Shown piece after piece: positions 27,304-37,100 of a DNA stretch of 64,000 bases. Position numbers and translations under genes: made by a program. The stretch lies in contig NZ_QUNH01000001.1 in NCBI RefSeq assembly GCF_003387355.1, forward strand, positions 816,023-880,022, read 5' to 3'. The notes under the pieces are model-generated. The model ran no database searches, was not told the origin of the DNA, and saw nothing but the letters and a program-made list of their open reading frames with translations. This DNA comes from Winogradskyella sediminis (GTDB taxonomy: Bacteria > Bacteroidota > Bacteroidia > Flavobacteriales > Flavobacteriaceae). Position 1 is the stretch's first letter; each line of letters opens with the position of its first letter.

Positions 27304-28995
27304 TTATTCTTTTATATCCTTCAGTTTCAATTGTAAACTCACATTGCCATTCCAATGGTTTTCATCAATAGCGTAGGCAGCACTAAATGGTCTTTTGCTT
27401 TTAATAATCTCTATTTTATTACCTAAGCCAAAACCTATACAAACCATTTTATCATTAAAAGATTGCGTTGCGGTAATGCGTAAATGTTTATTGTCTTCAC
27501 CGACGCATTTTCCCCAACCTGTGTCTTTAAGATTTTGAGACATAAAGGTTGGTGACATATTACCAGGGCCAAAAGGTGCAAATTGTTTTAGAATTCGCAT
27601 TAATTTATCATTGATTTGTCCCAGTTCTATTTCCATATCAACGTTAAGCTCTGGTGTTAATAACTTAGGGTCTATAGTTTCTTTAACAACGCTTTCAAAT
27701 TTGGCCTTAAACGCGTCATATTTTTCAGGTAATAAGGTTAAGCCAGCAGCATATTTATGACCGCCAAATTGTTCTATATGTTCAGAGCAAGCTTCCAAGG
27801 CATTATACACATCAAAGCCTTTTACAGATCGAGCAGAAGCAGCTAACTTATCTCCGCTTTTTGTAAAAACAAGAGTCGGTCTGTAATAGGTTTCAATTAA
27901 GCGCGATGCTACAATACCAATTACTCCCTTATGCCATGATGCGTCGTAAACAACCGTAGTAACCCCCTCTTGTTCCTTGTTTTCTTCTATTTGTATCAAA
28001 GCTTCTTCCGTAATCCGTTTATCGGTTTCTCGACGGTCGGTATTAAAATTATCGATTTCTACGGCATATTTTGCGGCAAGATTAAAGTCCGTTTCGGTTA
28101 ATAAAGTTACAGCATGGTTGCCATGCTTCATTCGGCCTGCAGCATTAATTCTTGGAGCAATGATAAACACCACATCAGTTATGGTTAGTAGGTCTTTTTT
28201 AACCTCTGCAATAATGGCCTTCATTCCTGGTCTAGGGTTTGTATTTATAACCTTTAATCCCATATAAGCCAAGGCTCTGTTTTCTCCTACAATAGGTACA
28301 ATATCTGCTCCGATGGCTGTAGCAACCAAATCGAGATATGCGGTTAAATCTTCTACCGTTTGCCCTTGGTTTGAGGCTAAAGCGGTAATTAATTTGAAAC
28401 CCACTCCACAACCACATAATTCTTTAAATGGATAATCGCAATCGTCGCGTTTTGGGTCTAAAACCGCAACAGCTTCTGGAATTTTATCACCTGGTCTATG
28501 ATGATCACAGATTATAAAATCTATACCTTTTTCTTTGGCATAGGCGACTTTATCTATAGCTTTTATACCACAATCTAAGGCCACTATTAGCGAGAAGCCA
28601 TTATCATCTGCAAAGTCAATGCCTTGGTAAGACACACCGTACCCTTCGTTATATCGATCTGGAATGTAAGTGGCAACCGTATCCGTTCTTGTTTTTAAAT
28701 AGGAAGACATTAAAGCCACAGACGTTGTGCCATCGACATCATAGTCACCATAAACCATTATATTTTCACCTACCTCAATAGCCTTTTCAATTCTGGTAAC
28801 AGCTTTATCCATATCTTTCATGAGGTAAGGATCGTGAAGTTCTTTAATACTAGGCCTGAAAAACATTTTAGCAGCATCATAAGTTTCTATACCTCGTTGC
28901 AATAATAAAGTAGCAACAATATCATCTACCTGAAGTGCTTTTTTTAAAGCTTCAACTTTTTCTGAATCGGGTTTTGGTTTAAGTGTCCAACGCAT
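27304..28995 (-). CDS. recJ: Single-stranded-DNA-specific exonuclease RecJ
   Basis: 563-residue 5'-3' exonuclease used in mismatch and recombination repair. DHH-domain motifs are VYGDYDVDGTTSVALM, ALDCGIKA and ICDHHRPGD; the DHHA1 domain has the FGGHKYAAGLTL motif, followed by an OB-like region at the C-terminus. Length and the N-terminal MRWTLKPKPDSEKVEALKK are normal. It starts at ATG 28995, just beside the inverted repeat at 29009. Confidence 0.96.
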   Translation of the reverse strand: MRWTLKPKPDSEKVEALKKALQVDDIVATLLLQRGIETYDAAKMFFRPSIKELHDPYLMKDMDKAVTRIEKAIEVGENIMVYGDYDVDGTTSVALMSSYLKTRTDTVATYIPDRYNEGYGVSYQGIDFADDNGFSLIVALDCGIKAIDKVAYAKEKGIDFIICDHHRPGDKIPEAVAVLDPKRDDCDYPFKELCGCGVGFKLITALASNQGQTVEDLTAYLDLVATAIGADIVPIVGENRALAYMGLKVINTNPRPGMKAIIAEVKKDLLTITDVVFIIAPRINAAGRMKHGNHAVTLLTETDFNLAAKYAVEIDNFNTDRRETDKRITEEALIQIEENKEQEGVTTVVYDASWHKGVIGIVASRLIETYYRPTLVFTKSGDKLAASARSVKGFDVYNALEACSEHIEQFGGHKYAAGLTLLPEKYDAFKAKFESVVKETIDPKLLTPELNVDMEIELGQINDKLMRILKQFAPFGPGNMSPTFMSQNLKDTGWGKCVGEDNKHLRITATQSFNDKMVCIGFGLGNKIEIIKSKRPFSAAYAIDENHWNGNVSLQLKLKDIKE

Positions 28996-29008
28996 CTTTG
29001 ATATCCCC

Positions 29009-29064
29009 TCGAGCGCAGTCGAGCGGTTAATTTAATATGAATTTAAGGTCTCGACTGCGCTCGA
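29009..29064. repeat. GC-rich inverted repeat (REP-like) between recJ and OsmC gene
   Basis: TCGAGCGCAGTCGAG at 29009-29023 and its exact reverse complement CTCGACTGCGCTCGA at 29050-29064, separated by 26 AT-rich bases. The arms are far richer in G+C than the surroundings. The TCGACTGCGCTCGA word is known to me as a frequent intergenic palindromic unit in marine flavobacteria, which suggests a REP-type dispersed element. It has no T-run, so terminator function is less likely. Confidence 0.75.
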
Positions 29065-29079
29065 CCAGTGAATTCTCGT

Positions 29080-29502
29080 TTAATTATTATGAAAATGAAT
29101 ATGTGTTTCGACCTTAGCAAAACGACGAAACATTTCCATAACTCCACAGTATTTTTCAACCGATAAAGTTACAGCACGTTCACATTTTTTTTGGTTTAGA
29201 TCTGCTCCATAAAAATGATAATCTACAACCACAGTATGATAATACTTTGGGTGCTCATCGGTTAATTCTCCTGATACATCCATTTTAAAATCATCAATTA
29301 CCACTTTCATTTTATCTAAAGTAGAAATAACATCTAAGCCAGAGCATCCTGCTAAAGACGATAACATCATGGCTTTTGGTGACAGCCCATTTCTGTGATC
29401 GGTACCAGCGATGTTCGTATCCATAAGGACGGTTTTTCCACTTGGATTATCAGATTCAAAGGTTAATCCGCCTTTCCAACTTGTTGTGATTTTATGTTGC
29501 AT
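29080..29502 (-). CDS. OsmC/Ohr family peroxiredoxin-like protein
   Basis: 140-residue protein of the OsmC fold, which forms dimers that reduce organic hydroperoxides or related electrophiles through two cysteines. One Cys is at the end of the first half in MLSSLAGCSGLDV and the second in SVEKYCGVMEMF, both at the places expected for the reactive pair. The Glu-Arg pair that assists Ohr is not obvious. It is transcribed away from the carboxymuconolactone-decarboxylase-family gene, another peroxidase-type protein, so the divergent pair may be a small antioxidant unit. Confidence 0.88.
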   Translation of the reverse strand: MQHKITTSWKGGLTFESDNPSGKTVLMDTNIAGTDHRNGLSPKAMMLSSLAGCSGLDVISTLDKMKVVIDDFKMDVSGELTDEHPKYYHTVVVDYHFYGADLNQKKCERAVTLSVEKYCGVMEMFRRFAKVETHIHFHNN

Positions 29503-29543
29503 AATGTATAGTTTAAAACGTTATAAGTATTATCTTGTTACTT

Positions 29544-29551
29544 CAAAAATA
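29544..29551 (-). promoter_or_regulatory. TAnnTTTG -7 box for the OsmC gene
   Basis: Minus-strand TATTTTTG, an exact -7 match 41 bases before the OsmC ATG; no -33 TTG found. Confidence 0.42.
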
Positions 29552-29570
29552 CGACTTAAAAAAAATAAAT

Positions 29571-30173
29571 ATGGCATTAGTAACTCCATTATCTGCTGAG
29601 CACGATCCTGAGACCAAAGAATTAGCTGAATTTTTTAATGAAACACTTGGGTTTTGTCCAAACTCAGTACTAACTATGCAACGCAGACCCGCTATAAGTA
29701 AAGCTTTTATTAATTTGAATAAAGCGGTTATGGCTAATGAAGGACGCGTAACTTCGGCCTTAAAACGAATGATTGCTTGGGTGAGTAGTAATGCTACTGG
29801 TTGTCGCTATTGCCAAGCGCATGCCATTAGAGCTGCAGAACGGTATGGAGCAGAACAAGAACAGCTAGATAATATATGGGAGTACCGAACACATTCTGCT
29901 TTTAACAACGCAGAACGTGCAGCTTTAGATTTTAGCTTAGCCGCAAGCCAAGTGCCCAATGCTGTTAATGCAGAAATTAAACAGCGTTTATATCAATATT
30001 GGGATGAAGGTGAAATTGTTGAAATGTTAGGAGTTATTTCGTTGTTTGGTTACCTTAACCGCTGGAATGATTCTATGGGAACCACTATTGAAGAAGGTGC
30101 TGTAGAAAGCGGCAATCAATACTTAGGAAAACATGGGTTTACTGTTGGAAAGCACGATGGATCTCTGTATTAA
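29571..30173 (+). CDS. Carboxymuconolactone decarboxylase/AhpD-like peroxidase-related protein
   Basis: 200-residue all-helical protein of the CMD/AhpD superfamily. The redox motif is GCRYCQAHAIRAAE, i.e. CxxC followed by His three residues later, as in AhpD alkylhydroperoxidase. The TTG-initiated extension upstream (12 residues) lacks family features, so the ATG at 29571 (MALVTPLSAEHDPET) is chosen. It is divergent from the OsmC gene and likely acts on peroxides or on a related small electrophile; the physiological partner is not visible. Confidence 0.86.
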   Translation: MALVTPLSAEHDPETKELAEFFNETLGFCPNSVLTMQRRPAISKAFINLNKAVMANEGRVTSALKRMIAWVSSNATGCRYCQAHAIRAAERYGAEQEQLDNIWEYRTHSAFNNAERAALDFSLAASQVPNAVNAEIKQRLYQYWDEGEIVEMLGVISLFGYLNRWNDSMGTTIEEGAVESGNQYLGKHGFTVGKHDGSLY

Positions 30174-30190
30174 TTTAACGACATCTAACT

Positions 30191-30964
30191 ATGAAATTAT
30201 CTAAGCTTACTTTTCTATTTTTAATACATGTTTTATTGGTACTTGGTTGTAAATCTTCTGAAAAGGATAAGAATGATGATTCTTTTACTTTTATTGGAAG
30301 AAATGCCTATACTATTAATGTGTATAATGGATTAGAATATTATAGACTAAATGAAACTCAAAAGTTTATGGATGGTTATTACGTTGTTGGTGATAAGATG
30401 TCTAAATGGGAAGAATTTGAATTTAAAGACGGTTTATTAAATGGAGATTATATTGTTTTTCATCCTAATGGCGAAATGTTTTCTCATACAAAATATTCTA
30501 ACGGTAAAAAAAATGGAGATGAACTGATGTATTATCCTAATGGAGTTTTAAATAGTAAAAAGACCTATAAAAATGATGTTTTAGTAGGAAATAAGTATTC
30601 TTATTTTGATAGCGGAAAAGTACAGTCCGAATCTAAAGTTGTAGATGGTGAATCGGTTGAAACACTTCATTATAATTTATTAGGAAATATTGTTTCTCAG
30701 CGCTTTATAAAGGATAGTAGAACAATTACACAACGAATTGTAGAGGGTAAAATTTATTCGGAAATGGTGTCTTCTAATTATGACAGTTACGAAACTATAA
30801 AGTTTTTTAATGAGGATGGAAGTACTAAGATTTATCTGCAAAAAGAGGAAGTAAATGGAACTTTTTATATTTTAGAACTCGATGATAATGGAGATGAAAT
30901 CTTAAGAGTTGATGTAAAAGCGAATCCAGATGCTGCGATGAAATATTTTCAGTACTTGAAATAG
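30191..30964 (+). CDS. Lipoprotein with MORN-like (YwqK-type) repeats
   Basis: 257-residue predicted lipoprotein. The signal peptide ends in the lipobox VLGC at Cys23. Residues about 80-170 contain repeated units of the form NG-x-x-x-x-Y-x-x-x-G (LNGDYIVFHPNGEMFSH, KNGDELMYYPNGVLNSK, VGNKYSYFDSGKVQSE), as in the YwqK/MORN_2 family. Databases often call this family an antitoxin component; in Bacteroidota they are usually exported proteins, and no toxin gene is adjacent here. Function is unknown. It ends 7 bases from a convergent uracil-DNA glycosylase gene. Confidence 0.78.
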   Translation: MKLSKLTFLFLIHVLLVLGCKSSEKDKNDDSFTFIGRNAYTINVYNGLEYYRLNETQKFMDGYYVVGDKMSKWEEFEFKDGLLNGDYIVFHPNGEMFSHTKYSNGKKNGDELMYYPNGVLNSKKTYKNDVLVGNKYSYFDSGKVQSESKVVDGESVETLHYNLLGNIVSQRFIKDSRTITQRIVEGKIYSEMVSSNYDSYETIKFFNEDGSTKIYLQKEEVNGTFYILELDDNGDEILRVDVKANPDAAMKYFQYLK

Positions 30965-30971
30965 GTAGATC

Positions 30972-31535
30972 TTATAATAATTCTGAAATTTTTTCTCTTA
31001 GTTGAGGTACTACTAATTCTTCAAACCAAGGATTTTTAGCGCGCCAAAACCGGTTAGTTGGTGATGGATGTGGTATAGGAAAATATGTAGGTAAGTAGTT
31101 TTGATAATCGCCAACACGTTCTGTTAGCGTTTTTTTATCCTTTAAATAATAGTTTTGTGCATAAGCTCCAATTAAAAGAATTAGTTCAACATGAGGCATC
31201 TTATCTAACAAGGCTTTGTGCCACTGTGGTGCACATTCTTTTCTTGGAGGTAAATCTCCTGTTTTACCTTTTCCTGGATAACAAAATCCCATAGGCATAA
31301 TAGCAAAATTATTAGTATCGTAAAATTCTTCTTCTGTAACATTGAGCCATTGTCTTAATTTTTTTCCACTTTGATCATCCCAAGGAATGCCCGAAGCATG
31401 TACTTTTTTGCCTGGTGCTTGGCCAATTATTACAATTTTAGATTTTGGATTTGCGGTTACCACAGGTCTCGGTCCTAAGGGTAAACAGGTTTTACAGAGG
31501 GTACATTGGCTGATGTTGCGAAGTAATCCTTTCAT
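30972..31535 (-). CDS. Iron-sulfur uracil-DNA glycosylase (family 4-like)
   Basis: 187-residue DNA repair protein of the UDG superfamily. Active-site motif A is IIGQAPGKKVHASG (about 36-49) and the C-terminal motif is HPSPTNRFW. Cysteines at 14, 17, 85 and 101 fit the CxxC-xn-C-x15-C pattern of the [4Fe-4S] cluster in family 4 enzymes; Cys11 is an extra neighbour. Motif A lacks the Glu after GQAPG that family 4 uses, so the lesion range could differ. It starts 3 bases after the stop of the adjacent oxidoreductase gene. Confidence 0.82.
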   Translation of the reverse strand: MKGLLRNISQCTLCKTCLPLGPRPVVTANPKSKIVIIGQAPGKKVHASGIPWDDQSGKKLRQWLNVTEEEFYDTNNFAIMPMGFCYPGKGKTGDLPPRKECAPQWHKALLDKMPHVELILLIGAYAQNYYLKDKKTLTERVGDYQNYLPTYFPIPHPSPTNRFWRAKNPWFEELVVPQLREKISELL

Positions 31536-31538
31536 GTT

Positions 31539-32900
31539 TTAATCGACATCGTTAAGCATGTTTTTTAAATCGTTAGTATAGGATGGATAGGTAAATATTA
31601 GCTTCTTAAATTCATTAACCGTTAAGCCCTTGTTTATGGCTAAAGTAAATATATTAATGGTTTCATTGGCCTGTGCGCTTAATAAATGTGCTCCAACTAT
31701 TTTTTGAGTACGCTCGTTAACTACAATTTTATAAGCGTAGGCAGCCGCATTTTCTTTTTTAGCGTTGTACCAGTCGGAAGCATCCTCTTTATAAATGTTT
31801 ACATTTTTATATCTGCTTTGGGCTTCTTCTTCTGAATATCCAACACTTGCTATTTGCGGTTTTGTAAACACAACTGATGGTACTAATGGGTTTTCAAATT
31901 CTTTAGTATTCCCTTGGATTATGTTGTGTGCTGCTATATGCCCTTGTAGTCCTGAAAGCGGTGTTAAAGCCAAAGATTTACTAGAAACATCTCCACAGGC
32001 ATATACATTATCGTTACTTGTGCTTTGCATAAAATCGTTAACTATAATTCCAGATTCATCACTTTTTATTTGAGCTTTTTCTAAATCTAGAACTTCTGTA
32101 GCTGGTACACGACCTGCCGTATTAAAAATTTTTCTAGCCTTTATCGCTTTTGTTTTACCGTCTTTTTCATACGTCAGTTTTAAGTTTTTCTTCAACTTTT
32201 CTATTGAGATGGGTTTGGTCTTAAACATAAATGTGACTCCATTGTCTTCTAAAGTCTTCATTAATTTCTTAACCAAATAAGAATCAAATTGACTTAATGC
32301 CGTATCACCAACCTCAACCATGGTTACATTGCAGCCAAGTGTAGAAAGCATGTAGCAAAATTCCATACCAACATATCCTGAACCTATAAAAATCGCTGAT
32401 TTCGGTATTTTTTTTAACTTCAAAATAGCATCGCTTGTTTTTAATAAATCCGATCCTTTAAATTTTAACGACCGTGGAACATAACCTGTAGCAATAACAA
32501 ACTTGTCAGCAGAGATGGTTTTACCTTCAACGATAACTTCATTTTTACTAATAAATTTTGGAGACTGATGGTATAAATCAATACCCAAATCTATTAAGTC
32601 ATTTTCGGTCGAGGATGGTATGGGTTTAGTAAAAGAAGTTTTAAATTTTTGAACTTTTTTCCACTTAATTTTAGGTGCTTTTTTTATTCCTAAACCTTCG
32701 AGTTGATGGGAGTGTTTTACTAAATCTGCAAATTGCATAAGTATCTTTTTAGGATCGCAACCTCGTGTGGCACAGGTACCTCCAAATTTACGGTTGTCTG
32801 AAATTGCCACAGTTAATCCAGCTTTTGCACATGTTGTAGCTGTGGTTTGTCCTGCAATACCACTGCCAATTACAAATACGTTATAATGTTTAGTCTCCAT
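31539..32900 (-). CDS. FAD/NAD(P)-dependent disulfide oxidoreductase, glutathione-reductase-like, lacking the C-terminal His-Glu pair
   Basis: 453-residue flavoprotein of the class I pyridine nucleotide-disulfide oxidoreductase family. FAD motif VIGSGIAGQ (residues 10-18), redox cysteines Cys43 and Cys48 (GGTCATRGCDPKK), NAD(P) motif FIGSGYVGMEF, and the second FAD motif ACGDVSS are present. The C-terminal dimer-interface motif, normally HxHPTxxE, reads FTYPSYTN here: the base His is Tyr and the Glu is Asn. The enzyme therefore cannot use the classical proton relay and is not a plain lipoamide dehydrogenase. No substrate can be given. It precedes the UDG gene by 3 bases. Confidence 0.83.
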   Translation of the reverse strand: METKHYNVFVIGSGIAGQTTATTCAKAGLTVAISDNRKFGGTCATRGCDPKKILMQFADLVKHSHQLEGLGIKKAPKIKWKKVQKFKTSFTKPIPSSTENDLIDLGIDLYHQSPKFISKNEVIVEGKTISADKFVIATGYVPRSLKFKGSDLLKTSDAILKLKKIPKSAIFIGSGYVGMEFCYMLSTLGCNVTMVEVGDTALSQFDSYLVKKLMKTLEDNGVTFMFKTKPISIEKLKKNLKLTYEKDGKTKAIKARKIFNTAGRVPATEVLDLEKAQIKSDESGIIVNDFMQSTSNDNVYACGDVSSKSLALTPLSGLQGHIAAHNIIQGNTKEFENPLVPSVVFTKPQIASVGYSEEEAQSRYKNVNIYKEDASDWYNAKKENAAAYAYKIVVNERTQKIVGAHLLSAQANETINIFTLAINKGLTVNEFKKLIFTYPSYTNDLKNMLNDVD

Positions 32901-32990
32901 AATTTTAATTTGAAGTAGAAAATTAAAGAAAGTAAAAGATTACGACTGATGCTGTAGCTTTAAAGGTTAACCCAATTGCTAAAGGTATCT

Positions 32991-33335
32991 TTATTTTTTT
33001 TGTAAAGGAAAAGTTTCAAAATGTAGCCCGTTGAAGCCTGTTTTTATAAAATTTCGGATGTTTTGATGTCCTTTTCCATCCGGATTTATTAAAACATCTT
33101 CAAAATAATACTTGCCAAAACAAGCTAAGGTTTCTTCTACAGTTAATTTTTGATCCATAGCAAAAGCAAACAATTTACAAGAACCTGAATTTTGATTTTT
33201 AGCATTTTCTAAAGTTCCATTGGTGAAAGCTGTTGGTGTAAAATTGTAATGGGCTTCTATAATTTGCATCGTTTCAGAAAATTCAATCTCACCAGGATTA
33301 GATTTTAACTGAGTTAAAAAAGCGTTTAAAGTCAT
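32991..33335 (-). CDS. HopJ-domain protein
   Basis: 114-residue protein with the full HopJ type III effector domain signature: FSETMQIIEAHYNFTPTAFTNGTLENAKNQNSGSCKLFAF, then TLACFGKYYFEDVL and HQNIRNFIKTGFNGLHFE (listed in pieces; the conserved NSGSCKL and HQNIRNF motifs are clear). The family was named from a Pseudomonas syringae effector but is widespread in free-living bacteria without type III secretion, and no such genes are seen here. A TTG start 30 bases upstream is possible; I choose ATG 33335, 4 bases after the rsmI stop. Function unknown. Confidence 0.85.
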   Translation of the reverse strand: MTLNAFLTQLKSNPGEIEFSETMQIIEAHYNFTPTAFTNGTLENAKNQNSGSCKLFAFAMDQKLTVEETLACFGKYYFEDVLINPDGKGHQNIRNFIKTGFNGLHFETFPLQKK

Positions 33336-33339
33336 AAGT

Positions 33340-34011
33340 CTATTTGTGTTTCCCTGCGACAACAATTACAATTTCGCCTTTTGGTGGCTTATTGGTGTAG
33401 TATTCTAAAACTTCTTTTGCAGTGCCTCTAATGGTTTCTTCGTACAACTTTGTTATTTCACGAGATACAGAGACTAAGCGGTTGTCTCCAAAATAGTCGC
33501 AGAAATGGCTGAGTGTTTTAATTAGTTTATGCGGACTTTCGTAAAAGATGATGGTTCTTGTTTCTTCGGCTAGAAGTCGTAAGCGTGTTTGTCGTCCTTT
33601 TTTGACAGGCAAAAAGCCTTCAAAAACAAATTTATCGTTTGGTAATCCGCTATTGACTAGAGCTGGAACAAAAGCAGTAGCGCCTGGTAAGCAATCGACT
33701 TCAATGCCTTGTTCTACACACGCTCTTACCAATAAAAAACCAGGATCTGAAATGGCTGGAGTACCAGCATCACTAATGACTGCGATAGTCATTCCTGCTT
33801 TTAGTTTTTCAATTAATTGGTTCACCGTTTTATGCTCGTTGTGCATATGGTGACTTTGCATCTGTGTAGTAATCTCAAAATGCTTTAAAAGTTTTCCAGA
33901 CGTTCTTGTGTCTTCAGCCAATATTAAATCGACTTCTTTTAAAACGTCGATTGCTCTAAATGTAATGTCTTTTAAATTTCCAATAGGTGTAGGAACAAGG
34001 TATAGCTTCAT
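33340..34011 (-). CDS. rsmI: 16S rRNA (cytidine-1402-2'-O)-methyltransferase
   Basis: 223-residue SAM-dependent tetrapyrrole-methylase fold enzyme that 2'-O-methylates C1402 of 16S rRNA. Motifs: LYLVPTPIGNLKDITFRA, EDTRTSGKLLKHF, ISDAGTPAISDPG and FYESPHKL are those of RsmI. The C-terminus is shorter than in E. coli RsmI, as is usual in Bacteroidota. It is led by a good promoter and is followed 4 bases later by the HopJ-domain gene. Confidence 0.95.
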   Translation of the reverse strand: MKLYLVPTPIGNLKDITFRAIDVLKEVDLILAEDTRTSGKLLKHFEITTQMQSHHMHNEHKTVNQLIEKLKAGMTIAVISDAGTPAISDPGFLLVRACVEQGIEVDCLPGATAFVPALVNSGLPNDKFVFEGFLPVKKGRQTRLRLLAEETRTIIFYESPHKLIKTLSHFCDYFGDNRLVSVSREITKLYEETIRGTAKEVLEYYTNKPPKGEIVIVVAGKHK

Positions 34012-34030
34012 GTTTCAATAAACTTAATAT

Positions 34031-34063
34031 CAAATTTACAATCTTTTCTATATCTTAACGCAA
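34031..34063 (-). promoter_or_regulatory. Bacteroidota-type promoter for rsmI
   Basis: On the minus strand: TTG (34063-34061), 22-base spacer, TAAATTTG (34038-34031). The box ends 19 bases before the rsmI ATG. Confidence 0.65.
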
Positions 34064-34102
34064 CCAATTGTAAGAATCTACATCTTATATAAAAAACTAT
34101 CT

Positions 34103-37100
34103 GTGTTAAAACCGCTTAATATCTTACTCGTTTTACTATTTAATATTTGTCTGTCGTATAGTCAAACTGCAGACTTATCCATTGCAATTGAAGCCCAAAA
34201 TTTAAATGGAACAGCGGTCTCACAGGTGAATATTTATGAAGATTTTCAATATGTGATTACCGTATTGAATTCTGGAAACTCGGTTGATAACGCTTCAATA
34301 TCTATAAATTTTGATACGGATTTAACGATTAATTCATATGCTTCTCAGAACAATATGAATGGAGCATCTGATATTAACAATATTAATATTGTAAATAATG
34401 TTTTAACAGCTTCGATAGCAACAATGCCTAATAATTCGAGTGTGGAATTGTTGGTGTTGCTTACGGCTCCTACTAATTTAGGCGGTATTGCCGCAAATGG
34501 AACAATTAGTCCTCCAGACAGCGTTGAAGATATTAACACAAGCAATAATCAATCTATAATATCTATTGATGTTTTGGATATAGATATTGATTTTGAGGTT
34601 ACGCATACGCAACTTATACCGCAAGAAGGAACAGCGATTAATGCTTGGGGTGATTCAGTGACTTATCAATTTACAATTACAAATAATAGTGCTATTGATT
34701 TTCCGCTAACAGAGATTCAAGGTAATTTGATTTTAGTATCGCCAAATGAGAATGGTCAGCCCTTTGTGGAATTTATGTCGTTAGAATGTATTGGGACAAG
34801 TAACGGCACGGTGTGTCCTGATTTATCAGATGTCTTAGGTACTTCTGCAACTGTTTCTGGTTCAAGTTCGTCACTTCCAACCACACTATTTTTCAATGAT
34901 GTTGAACTTGAAATAACATCTGGTGGAAGTATAACATTTGAAATGGTTTATCGCTACTCAAATTTTTCGTGTTCTGTAGATCCTATGCCAATTCAGGTGA
35001 ATAGTTTTATTAAGATTTCGATAAATCATCAAATGCTCTCATCAGTAAATTCAAATTTTGTAACGACGCATTTATTAGAGGCCAACTTATGTCCAGAAAC
35101 TGATATTTGTATTGAAACTGTTCAGGTGGATCCTGTGCCTAATGCTACTATAGATTATAACCAGGAAATTACGTTAATAACTACTGTGTGTAATATGGGT
35201 TCTGTAGAAACACCAATGCGGTTTTTTCTTCAGAATTTAAGTTATCCTATAGTGACATGGAATATTGTGTCTGTTAATTGCATGGGCACATCTGGGCCTG
35301 TTTCATGTGGTGACTTTACTCTAACTACTGAAGGACAAGTTTGGACGAGTAATAGTTTTATGTTACAACCCAACACGACCATTACTATAGAGACCGTAAT
35401 AGAATATGTTCAACCAGAATGTAATACAAATGCTTCACCTATTCCTGTAGTTATAAGAAGCGGTACTAATATTTTAGACTCACAATTGGTGGATAGTAAC
35501 CCGATGAACAATTATTTTTCAAATGAATTACAATTACCTCCTGTTCTTAATGCTTGTGTTGCATCTGATTTGCAAGTAACTAAAGTGCAAACAAGCCCAG
35601 AATTACCAAACGGCAGTTCCACCAGTAATACCATAGAATGGGGTTCAGTGTCTTATGAGATAACGGTTTACAATGACGGAGATGCCGATGCCATTATTGA
35701 AGTTAGAGATTTCATGCCAAGTGTTAATAGTGAGGACGTTTCTATATATGGACGGTTAATTTCTGTAGAATGTTCAGGTACAACAGGCACAGCATCTTGT
35801 TTTAATATGGAGCATGTCAATGTTGGTGAGTTATTAGATGGAGTAGTTGAAGACGGAGTCGCCGATACGTTTTGGCAAATTATACCTGAAGATAATTGGG
35901 AGTTGCCAGCAAATAGTTCTGTTAGTTTTAATGTAACTGTAGATTGGTTGCCTGAGTGTTCAACGAGTGCTATTAAGGCGACTAATCGCGTTTCTGCCTA
36001 TTATGTGAATGATATAATTGATAGTATTATTACAAACAATGAAGCCGACGTTGATACTTATTTTGCTCCTTGTGTAGATTTAGTAACCCAAACTTACCCA
36101 GAGTTTACACAGGTGAATACAAATCAAATATTTAATTGGGTTATCGATATAAGTAATAGTGCAACCAGTTCTAACGCTACAGATGTTCTTTTTGAAGATA
36201 CACTTAATGACGCGTTTACTATCGTTGGAGATCCTACTTGCAGTGTTGCTTCAGGGATAGCATCATGTATCTCAAATTTTGAGATTACAGGAAATTTTGT
36301 TTCGGGAATAATTCCTAATATGGAAGCCGGTTCCACAGTTAAAATTGTTATTCCTGTATCTGCTCCAAGTTTTGGTGGAGCCTTTAATAATATAGCGGAA
36401 GCTATACCTAGTGCTGAGAATAACGAAGAATTAACACCTGAGACTAACATTTCTATAAACAGCGTGCAAGTTATAGCTCCTGTTTTGCAAAAGTCATTTG
36501 TGCCAGAAACTATTTTTGAAGGAGGTGAAAGCGAGCTTATATTTACAATTTATAATATTGCTTCTAATCCAGCCCAAACCCAAATCTCTTTCACAGACAA
36601 TTTACCTAATGGTGTTTTACTTTCGAGTGTACCCAATTGGATTGAGTCTAATGGAAGCACAGCTACACTAATAGGTGCCATAGGTGATACTTTCGTCGGT
36701 GTTGAAAATTTAGTTTTTGCAGAGGGAGTTGAAAGCTGTACGTTTTCGGTAATGGTAACTTCGGAATTTGCAGGTTCTTATCTCAATAATTTTCAGAATT
36801 TCTCTGATAACAATAATATAGACACATCTCAAACCAGCGCTACTTTAAATGTAATTGTTGATGCCTCTGATGTTGATATTGAAATTATTAAAACGGTAAC
36901 TCCAACTGATGTCGTTTTTGGTGAAGAGGTGTATTTTACAATTACCGCAACAAATTTAGGCACAACGACAGCAACTTTAATCGAGGTGATTGATATGTTG
37001 CCTCAAGGCTATGAATTTGTGTCAGCAACCGTTAGTTTTGGAGTTTTTGATGAAGCTTCGTTTATGTGGCATATTCCATATTTAGAATCTAATTTCTCAG

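Noticed and set aside
30191..30964. YwqK-type protein as antitoxin of a toxin-antitoxin pair
   Set aside because: It has a lipoprotein signal peptide and no toxin-like neighbour.
32991..33335. HopJ as evidence of a type III secretion system
   Set aside because: The domain is common in bacteria without that system and no secretion gene is present here.
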